From positions 3,906,001 through 3,970,000 of the forward strand of contig OZ250185.1 of the NCBI GenBank assembly GCA_965238265.1: 64,000 nt of DNA, read 5' to 3'. The position numbers were made by a program, and so were the translations under genes. Numbering within the stretch: the first letter of the stretch is position 1; each line of letters begins with the position of its first letter. This document shows positions 57,981-64,000 of the stretch, piece after piece. The notes beneath the pieces are model-generated. The model searched no databases, had not been told where the DNA came from, and was given only the letters and a program-made list of their open reading frames with translations. This DNA comes from JAJDUF01 sp965238265 (GTDB taxonomy: Bacteria; Chloroflexota; UBA11872; UBA12225; JAJDUF01).

Positions 57981-58037
57981 CGTGCATCCTCTGGTGTACT
58001 CCCCGGCGGCGGCGGGAAAAGACGGAGAAAACGCCGG

Positions 58038-59261
58038 TCATGAGGAGGTAGCAGCAGTTGCGGCAGGTGAGCCGGCCTCGATACGCTCCAACCATTGCAG
58101 CGGCGTTTTGATCTCGTCGAGCGACGGCAGCATCTCCGGACCGTCCCATACACGATTCATGACCTTGATGCCGCGGGCCTCCACCACCGTGTTGACGAAA
58201 TGCTCACCGAGGGCATACTGCTCCAGCTTCAAATCAAGCCCGGTCAGCCGGATGAAAAGCTGCTCGGCCGCGCCGCGCCGCCGCGCCCGCTCCTCGAAAT
58301 GGCGCCGCAACCGCTCATACGACGGCAAGCAGTGCTGCCCCACCTGCTGCATGACATGGTTGCTGTAGCCTTCCATCAGCGCCATCAGCGCTTGCAAGTG
58401 CCAGAAGATGCGGCGTTGCCGGTCCGACATCATCAACTCCAACGGATGCCGGTTTTGCGCGAGATTGGTCCGGAGGCGCCCCAAAAACGTGCTCAACGGT
58501 TGGTCCTGGCGTTTGCCGAACAGGTCCAGCGCCAGACTGCCGAGATAGACCGTGAGCACCTCGTTCAAGTGCTCGCGCAGCCACGGGTGCGCCTCGAACT
58601 CGAACGCATGCGTGACCTCGTGCAGCGCGATCCAGAAGCGCAGGTCGTCGGAGGGCAGCGCGTAGCGCTGTTCGAGCCGGCCGATATTAGGCTCGACAAA
58701 ATACACTTGCCCACTACTGGCCGGCTTGCGTCCCAGGATGGAGAGGTCATATTGACCGAGCACGCGGCGGGCGAGGTAGCCAAGTAACAAGCCGACCTCA
58801 GCACTGAGCACGACCTGACTGAGGCCGGTGAGCGCGCCGCCGGCCGACGTGCGCTTCAGCGCTGCCTGATACGTCTGCTCCAGCAAATCGAACAGGAGGC
58901 GGAAGTTGGCAATGTTGGCATCTACCCACTCCCGGCGGTCAAAGGTGCGCACGTTCGTGAGCGGCTGGGGCAGCGTGACGCCGGTATACTCCGCGACGAG
59001 GTCGTGGCTGCGGCGCACAAGGTCGGCGTACTGCTGCTGTGCCTGCTGACGGTCCCAGGGCGCCTCCGGTGTGCGCGCCCGGCTCGCCGACGCTGCTATC
59101 TGCGCCGCCCATTCCCAGTTGATGAGGCGGTTTCCGAAACGCTCACTAATCAAGCGTCCCGCAACCCAGGCCGCGCCTCCCATCATGCCGAGGGCTAGTC
59201 CCACGCGCCATGTTTTGGGGTGGGTGATCAGTGATCGAATCAACGGTATTGCTCCTGCCAC
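58038..59261 (-). CDS. Zincin-type putative metalloprotease (DUF2342 family)
   Basis: The 407-residue protein belongs to the family annotated as coenzyme-F420-biosynthesis-associated zinc hydrolase (PF10103). The catalytic HExxH is HEVTHAFEF near residue 219, with the preceding RFWIALHEV helix and a distal glutamate region after it. A single N-terminal hydrophobic segment (GLALGMMGGAAWVAGRL) may anchor it to the membrane. It starts one base after the stop of the LPG-synthase-type gene, the last of the four-gene envelope operon. The F420 link in the family name is only by association. Confidence 0.87.
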   Translation of the reverse strand: MAGAIPLIRSLITHPKTWRVGLALGMMGGAAWVAGRLISERFGNRLINWEWAAQIAASASRARTPEAPWDRQQAQQQYADLVRRSHDLVAEYTGVTLPQPLTNVRTFDRREWVDANIANFRLLFDLLEQTYQAALKRTSAGGALTGLSQVVLSAEVGLLLGYLARRVLGQYDLSILGRKPASSGQVYFVEPNIGRLEQRYALPSDDLRFWIALHEVTHAFEFEAHPWLREHLNEVLTVYLGSLALDLFGKRQDQPLSTFLGRLRTNLAQNRHPLELMMSDRQRRIFWHLQALMALMEGYSNHVMQQVGQHCLPSYERLRRHFEERARRRGAAEQLFIRLTGLDLKLEQYALGEHFVNTVVEARGIKVMNRVWDGPEMLPSLDEIKTPLQWLERIEAGSPAATAATSS

Positions 59262-59262
59262 C

Positions 59263-60294
59263 TTAGCTCTGCACCGTAGAGGTGGTCCGGTCGCCTTCGA
59301 CCAGCCGCGGTGCGCGACTCATCGCCCGGAGCCACGACCTCCCTAGCCTGAGCCGCCATACGTAATACAACCCTAGCAACGTCACCGGCACAACGAGGGC
59401 GGCATGTACCAGCACAGCGTACACGGTGGCCTGACCCAGAGGGACGCCAGCTTGAGTGAGTACCTGCTGCACGAGATAGTGAAACACGCCCACATATCCC
59501 GGTGATGACGGCAACAGCGTGCCCAAGTTGGCGATGCTCGTGGCCAGGATGGCGAGGGGCACCAGCGGCGGACCCTCGATAGCTAAGGCATAGAGTAACG
59601 CGAGATACAACCCAGCCTCGCATAGCCAGGCCCCTACCGTCAATCCCAGTGCCCAGAGTGTTGCCCTGGCTCCGCCGAGGACCGCCAGCCCCCGAACCAC
59701 AGACTCCACGAGGCCAAGTGCCGGCCTACGCAGCCCGCGCGGCAGCACCCGGATGACCGGTTCGGCCAGGACCACGGCGAACGTCGGCCGCACTGCGGTC
59801 ACGACAAGGATAGCGGCAGCGCCGGCAAACAGGACGGCAGCGAGCAGCAACGGTCCGCGCCAGTCGCCGGTCAGCGCTACCAGCGGCAGGGTAACCGCGG
59901 CAAAGATGATTAAGCACAAGCCGTCGAAAATACGCTCGATCAGCACTGTCGCCAAGGCTGCAACGCGACTGATCCCCTCACGACGACGGAGCACGTCCAC
60001 GCGGACGACTTCACCGAGCCGCGCCGGTAGAATGTCGTTCGCCATATAGCCGATCACGACGATGGGGAAGAGGCGTCCCACCGCGACCTCCCGCAGCGGC
60101 GCGAGCAGTACGCGCCAACGCGCTGCACGCACGGCGACCCCCGTGAAATAGAGCGCCAGAGCGGGGATGAGCAGCGCATAGTTGGCTGCTCCGAACGCTG
60201 CGCCGACATCCTGGAAGTTGATCGTCCGCAGCGCCAGCCACAGCAGGAGCGCGCTGATAACGATCCCGAGGATAGTGTACGAGTGACGGATCAC
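59263..60294 (-). CDS. LPG-synthase-type (UPF0104/YbhN) integral membrane protein
   Basis: The 343-residue protein has eight or so membrane segments and the family blocks YALLIPALALYFTGVAVRAA, GYMANDILPARLGEVVRVDV and SIANLGTLLPSSPGYVGVFH. Relatives are lysylphosphatidylglycerol synthase membrane domains and flippase-like proteins; here no aminoacyltransferase domain is attached. It overlaps the stop of the upstream polyprenol-phosphate glycosyltransferase by four bases, which suggests it acts with it in lipid-linked sugar handling. Confidence 0.92.
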   Translation of the reverse strand: MIRHSYTILGIVISALLLWLALRTINFQDVGAAFGAANYALLIPALALYFTGVAVRAARWRVLLAPLREVAVGRLFPIVVIGYMANDILPARLGEVVRVDVLRRREGISRVAALATVLIERIFDGLCLIIFAAVTLPLVALTGDWRGPLLLAAVLFAGAAAILVVTAVRPTFAVVLAEPVIRVLPRGLRRPALGLVESVVRGLAVLGGARATLWALGLTVGAWLCEAGLYLALLYALAIEGPPLVPLAILATSIANLGTLLPSSPGYVGVFHYLVQQVLTQAGVPLGQATVYAVLVHAALVVPVTLLGLYYVWRLRLGRSWLRAMSRAPRLVEGDRTTSTVQS

Positions 60295-61049
60295 AAGCTC
60301 TCGTCCTCGGGGGGCCGGAGTGGTGCCCGGCTATGGGCCGGCCAGGCAGTCCCGCGACGCAGCTTCCACACACGCCAGAGCGCCTCCCAGGCAATCGGGA
60401 GATTCATCTTCGACTTGCCCACGCGCCGTTCGCGGAAGAAGATAGGCGTCTCTACGATCTGGCAACCGGCAAGCTGGCAAGCCAGAAGCAGCTCGATCTG
60501 AAAGACATAGCCCTGGGAGCGGATACCCGCGAGGGGCAGCTGACGCACTATGGACGCGCGGAAACAGCGGAAACCGGACGTCGTATCCCGTATGCGGAGA
60601 CCGGTCACCCAGCGCGCGTACACGTTCCCGACCCGGCTGAGGAGACGACGCAGCGGATGCCAGCGGGAATCCACGCCACCGCCGGCCACGTAGCGTGACC
60701 CGATCACGACATCGTACTGCCGACTGAGCTGCACCATGCGCGGGACGGCCTCGACAGGATGCGAGAAATCCGCGTCCATCTCGAAAATGCGCTCGGCCCC
60801 CAGCTCCAGCGCCTGCCGGAAGCCGGCAATATAGGCCGTTCCCAAGCCCTCTTTCTTGGCCCGATGGAGCACGTGGATGCGTCCTGGCGCGGCAGCTTGG
60901 AGGCGGTCGGCGAGTACCCCGGTGCCATCGGGCGAGTTGTCATCAACGACGAGGATACTGACGGGCGGCTCTAGCGCCAGGACCGCCTTGGTGAACGGTT
61001 CGAGGTTACCTACCTCGTTGTAGGTGGGCAGCACAATGATTGTCTTCAT
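60291..61049 (-). CDS. Polyprenol-phosphate mannosyltransferase-like GT2
   Basis: The 252-residue GT-A enzyme moves a sugar, usually mannose, from GDP-sugar to polyprenol phosphate. The family start IIVLPTYNEVGNLEPF, the donor block VVDDNSPDGTG, the acidic DxD in FEMDADFSHP and the VIGSRYVAGGG and DTTSGFRCF motifs match dolichol-phosphate-mannose synthases. It lacks the C-terminal membrane domain of longer homologues. Start at 61049; the long frame upstream is a shadow of the DUF2298 gene. GDP-mannose use would link it to gmd at the other end of the window only loosely. Confidence 0.95.
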   Translation of the reverse strand: MKTIIVLPTYNEVGNLEPFTKAVLALEPPVSILVVDDNSPDGTGVLADRLQAAAPGRIHVLHRAKKEGLGTAYIAGFRQALELGAERIFEMDADFSHPVEAVPRMVQLSRQYDVVIGSRYVAGGGVDSRWHPLRRLLSRVGNVYARWVTGLRIRDTTSGFRCFRASIVRQLPLAGIRSQGYVFQIELLLACQLAGCQIVETPIFFRERRVGKSKMNLPIAWEALWRVWKLRRGTAWPAHSRAPLRPPEDESL

Positions 61050-61080
61050 AGCAGAGGGTCGTAGTAGGGCAAACGGCCGC

Positions 61081-63936
61081 TCACCCCGCCGGCGCGCCGC
61101 CGCGGGGAAGCTGCGCTGGCGCACCGCTCTGCAGCGGGCCACCGGCCTCCACCTTGTAGACCGCGGTGTTTCCGGCGCGAAATACTGTTTCCAGGCCGGT
61201 GTCGAGCTTGGCGCGCGCCGCGGCGCCGGAGTCCCGGTACTTGTTCGCTTCGAGATAGCCGTAGACGATGTACTCCACTTTGTAACGATCCAGGAGGTGC
61301 TGCACCTCTTCCAAGCTGCTTGCACGATAGATTGTATCAATGTCGCGCTCTCGCTCCGCGATGGCGCTCCCGGCGGCCTCACCACGCCAGAGACGTTCAT
61401 GCTGGGGCCACCCCAGCACTGTGGGTAGACCGGTCTGGGTGGCAATCCGCGCATAGTGGCTGTAGGGCCCACCCACCGCCTCCAGCACGACCGGACGACC
61501 CGACACGTTCCCAATGAACCATTGGGCCGCCTGATAATCCTCCGGCTGGTGTTGCTTCAGGAACTCAAATCCATCGAGCGTTGGCGCCTTGCGAAAGCTG
61601 TTGGTGCGCTGCGCCGTCGTCACCGCCGGGTAGATGAGACCCAGACCGACCAGCGCGACGCCCACCGCCGCTGCGCTGGCGAAGGTAAGCAGTGGAACGA
61701 GACGTGGCTTCCCGCTTTCGCGGGAATGACGGGAGAGGGGACGGTTCGCCGGCACGGGTGGGGGATTAGCCCGCATCGCCCGCCACAGGCTACTCCCTAC
61801 TACGTAGGCGCCAAACGCACCGACTAAGGCGAGCAGTGTCCAGGCCTGGTAGTAGAGCTTGAAGACGGTGTTCATCCGGCGCAGCGCAGCGCCATAGAAG
61901 TCTTGGACGTAGACCACCTCGCAGACCCCGATCAGGGCGGCGGCGAGACCGAGCAACACCAGGCCAAACACCACTGCCGGCCGCTCGCGCTGTGCCCAGA
62001 TCGCCCAGGCGGCGGCGAGGCCGATCAGGAGGCTCACGGCCAGCACACCGTTACCCCGCAGGGCCGCCAGCGCCGCCACCAACACAAAGGACGCCGCCCA
62101 GATTGCGCCGGAGGCTCGCCCCCGGCCGGTCACGGGAGCCGGCTCGGCCGCCTGCTTGGCCGACGTGAAGGCGCTCCACGTCAGCCTTAGCCCCCGCCAC
62201 GGAAAGACGGTGGCCAGAAACGCCAGACTAGGCACCAGCAGCAGGCCCCAGAACACCACGAACTGGTCTACGCGACTCCTGATCGGTACGAGGCCCAGGC
62301 TGGAAGCCGGCGGTCTGAAATCGGCATAAAACGGGACGAACAACAGGACGGCGAGCACCGCCGTTACCGCCGCGCGACCGAGGGCGGCCCCGGCCCCGCT
62401 CATGGTTGGCGTGCGCCGGATCATGGCGCCGGCCATGGCCACGGCAGCGAGCGCAAAGTAGGTCGGGAAGTCCCAGCTATTGAGGCTATAGAGTGCCCCG
62501 AGCGTGCCGGCCCCGACGAGCAGACGCCCGATCTCGGCGCGGTCGCGGCGCCATGCCGACCAACGCGGCGTCGGCGGATGCAGCCACCAGCTGAACGCGA
62601 CCTGGAGCGCCAGCAGCGTGAACGGCAACGCGAGCACGTGCGGGTGCAAATCGCCGAGCAGAAAACTGAACGCCGGAAACTCGTTGATCGTGTAGTCGAG
62701 GTCCCGCCCGGTGACGTCGCCACAGGCGAGCGGCGCTACCGGGGAGTCCGAGAGCTGGATGGCAACGTGAACGGCGCCCTGAATGAACTCCGTCAGTGGG
62801 CGGCCCAAGGTCACAACGCCGGTGGCCCGGCCGCTTGGATCGGCGCGCAGGGTTACGAGCCGCTCGTCGGCCCCGCTTGGCTCGCGACACGAGCCGCGGC
62901 TCAGGAGGGCGAGGTACGAGCCGTTTGGCTCCAGGCCGGCTACTTCAAGGGTAACCTCCGACCGATACAGGCCGGCATCGGTAAACGAAGCTACGCCGTT
63001 CACCGGCTGTCCCGTGCGCGGCTGTAGCGTCGCCTCGCCCGCTTTGATGACCAGGACGCGCGTGCTGTTCCAGCCCATGCCTTGCCAGAAGTCCTTGTCC
63101 AGATAGCCGGGATCGCGCAGCAGCGTCAGCGGGCCGTGCAGATTGCCACCGATCAACAGCAAGTAGCTGGCGAGCAGACCGGTTAGCACCGCTGCCGGCG
63201 TTGCTCCGGGCCAGCGTGCCGCGGCCTCCCCGGCCTCCCGCCCCGTGCGCTGCCGGCGCCGCCCTCCACGCCGCCCCGCCGGCGCCGGCTCGCTTGGTGT
63301 CCGGGATTGCCGGTGTACCTGCACCAGGTTGTAGGCCACGCCGAACGCGCCGAGCGCGGCGAGGCCGAACAGCAGCGCGAGGGTCAGGTTGAACGTCTCC
63401 GCCAGCGGCAGACCCGAGAGGCGCGTGAGGATTGCTACCGAGAGGTGTCCGAAGTAGTAGTAATTGATCGTGCCACCGGCAAACCACGGGTCGAGCGGGG
63501 GGAAGCTCTCGCTACGCCAGGCTCCGCTCATGAAGGCGAAGTCCATGAATTTCTCGGTGTTGACCACCTCTGGATTGAACATGCGGATCAGGCCGAACCC
63601 CAGATAGGCGGTGAGGAAGATCGCTTCCTGGACGATCAGGAGCCGGCGCTGTGACCACAAGAAAGGCCGGAGATCGGCCGCCGAACGCCGCCAGATCGCC
63701 ACGGACAGTGCGCCGATGGCCACGAGCACCAAGGTGTAGGAGACGCGGCTGTTGTCGAGGAAACCGAGCGAGCCGAAGAACCACAGCGGATAGATGAAGA
63801 CGAGCAAGCCGAACGCCTTGGCTACACTGGTGCCGCGATCCGGCAGCGGCCGCAAGACCTGCAAGCAAATCGGGAGGGCTATCAGCCACAGAATCTGGAC
63901 GACGAGCCACCACCACAGCAGGTGTAGCACTGCCAC
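61081..63936 (-). CDS. DUF2298 (Chlor_Arch_YYY) membrane protein with an in-frame repeat
   Basis: The 951-residue protein is a very large polytopic membrane protein with about 15 hydrophobic segments. The signature NTEKFMDFAFMSGAWRSESF followed by PPLDPWFAGGTINYYYFGHL near residues 125-165 is diagnostic of DUF2298, a family found mainly in Chloroflexota and archaea and thought to be a GT-C-like glycosyltransferase. An external domain is inserted near residues 285-420. Near residue 738 the sequence SRHSRESGKPRL is the translation of a dispersed repeat (61709-61732) inside the coding frame. It is first in a four-gene operon with GT2, LPG-type and zincin genes. Confidence 0.93.
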   Translation of the reverse strand: MAVLHLLWWWLVVQILWLIALPICLQVLRPLPDRGTSVAKAFGLLVFIYPLWFFGSLGFLDNSRVSYTLVLVAIGALSVAIWRRSAADLRPFLWSQRRLLIVQEAIFLTAYLGFGLIRMFNPEVVNTEKFMDFAFMSGAWRSESFPPLDPWFAGGTINYYYFGHLSVAILTRLSGLPLAETFNLTLALLFGLAALGAFGVAYNLVQVHRQSRTPSEPAPAGRRGGRRRQRTGREAGEAAARWPGATPAAVLTGLLASYLLLIGGNLHGPLTLLRDPGYLDKDFWQGMGWNSTRVLVIKAGEATLQPRTGQPVNGVASFTDAGLYRSEVTLEVAGLEPNGSYLALLSRGSCREPSGADERLVTLRADPSGRATGVVTLGRPLTEFIQGAVHVAIQLSDSPVAPLACGDVTGRDLDYTINEFPAFSFLLGDLHPHVLALPFTLLALQVAFSWWLHPPTPRWSAWRRDRAEIGRLLVGAGTLGALYSLNSWDFPTYFALAAVAMAGAMIRRTPTMSGAGAALGRAAVTAVLAVLLFVPFYADFRPPASSLGLVPIRSRVDQFVVFWGLLLVPSLAFLATVFPWRGLRLTWSAFTSAKQAAEPAPVTGRGRASGAIWAASFVLVAALAALRGNGVLAVSLLIGLAAAWAIWAQRERPAVVFGLVLLGLAAALIGVCEVVYVQDFYGAALRRMNTVFKLYYQAWTLLALVGAFGAYVVGSSLWRAMRANPPPVPANRPLSRHSRESGKPRLVPLLTFASAAAVGVALVGLGLIYPAVTTAQRTNSFRKAPTLDGFEFLKQHQPEDYQAAQWFIGNVSGRPVVLEAVGGPYSHYARIATQTGLPTVLGWPQHERLWRGEAAGSAIAERERDIDTIYRASSLEEVQHLLDRYKVEYIVYGYLEANKYRDSGAAARAKLDTGLETVFRAGNTAVYKVEAGGPLQSGAPAQLPRGGAPAG
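61709..61732. repeat. Dispersed inverted repeat inside the DUF2298 gene
   Basis: TTCCCGCTTTCGCGGGAATG followed by ACGG is the inverted form of the GTCATTCCCGCGAAAGCGGG unit found between genes elsewhere. Here it is in frame and codes for the residues SRHSRESGK in the loop of a membrane protein. Confidence 0.85.
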
Positions 63937-64000
63937 GACTCATCGTCCTCTTGCTTGGCCCGGCTGCTCGCGGTGGCGAGATGCTCGCTACTCCACATTG

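Noticed and set aside
61050..61514. N-terminal extension of the polyprenol-phosphate glycosyltransferase to 407 residues
   Set aside because: The extra 155 codons lie within the DUF2298 gene in another frame and read as arginine/serine-rich nonsense; the family N-terminus begins at 61049.

Overview
This window is GC-rich bacterial chromosomal DNA with about 58 protein genes on both strands and no rRNA, tRNA or CRISPR array that I can see. The best guess for the host is a Chloroflexota bacterium, probably a SAR202-like or related free-living heterotroph. The reasons are a DUF2298 (Chlor_Arch_YYY) membrane protein, a PTPS-related giant membrane protein, a futalosine-type menaquinone pathway (mqnC, mqnD), ftsZ next to a lone ParA ATPase, and an expansion of enolase-superfamily dehydratases, phytanoyl-CoA-type dioxygenases, Gfo/Idh/MocA dehydrogenases, amidohydrolases and a luciferase-like monooxygenase. 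The phylum call is inference from gene content, not from a marker alignment.

Layout. 0.3-6.2 kb: an amino-acid-binding lipoprotein, a small membrane protein, GDP-mannose 4,6-dehydratase, a GNAT-SpoU fusion and ParA. 6.3-9.7 kb: ftsZ, then convergent mqnD and mqnC. 9.9-23.3 kb: an AAC(3)-family acetyltransferase, a solitary HsdR_N-type nuclease-like protein, a flavin monooxygenase, and catabolic enzymes (two enolase-superfamily members, PIG-L deacetylase, SDR, sugar isomerase-like TIM barrel, 2-hydroxyacid dehydrogenase, cyclophilin-like protein). 23.5-26.4 kb: a single-chain MNT-HEPN protein, enoyl-CoA hydratase and a B12-binding mutase subunit. 26.4-48.7 kb: three PhyH dioxygenases, tandem amidohydrolase, DegT aminotransferase, MDR dehydrogenase, three Gfo/Idh/MocA oxidoreductases, a TlpA/CcdA thiol-redox pair, a glycosidase-like protein, HAD phosphatase, sugar-binding lipoprotein, dimethylformamidase-like protein, a decayed two-gene cassette and a group II-type decarboxylase. 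48.8-56.1 kb: a GT4 glycosyltransferase and the tRNA t6A cluster tsaE-tsaB-rimI-(membrane protein)-tsaD. 56.2-58.0 kb: an AAA ATPase plus DUF4276 (TOPRIM-like) pair resembling phage-defence cassettes. 58.0-63.9 kb: a cell-envelope operon read leftward: DUF2298 protein, polyprenol-phosphate sugar synthase, LPG-synthase-type membrane protein and a zincin.

How it fits together. The middle 40 kb looks like a collection of small operons for uptake and stepwise oxidation or dehydration of sugar acids and other substituted organic acids, fed by lipoprotein binding proteins whose permeases lie elsewhere. Intergenic spaces carry many copies of short GC-rich inverted repeats in several recurring types; one copy lies in frame inside the DUF2298 gene and one supplies the C-terminus of a small ORF.

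Most noteworthy items: the degenerate two-gene cassette at 45.0-46.0 kb, whose homologous reading can be followed through three frame changes; the MNT-HEPN fusion; the GNAT-SpoU fusion; the AAA/DUF4276 pair; and an in-frame stop codon that appears to split the PTPS-related membrane protein. Starts were chosen by Shine-Dalgarno position where one was visible.
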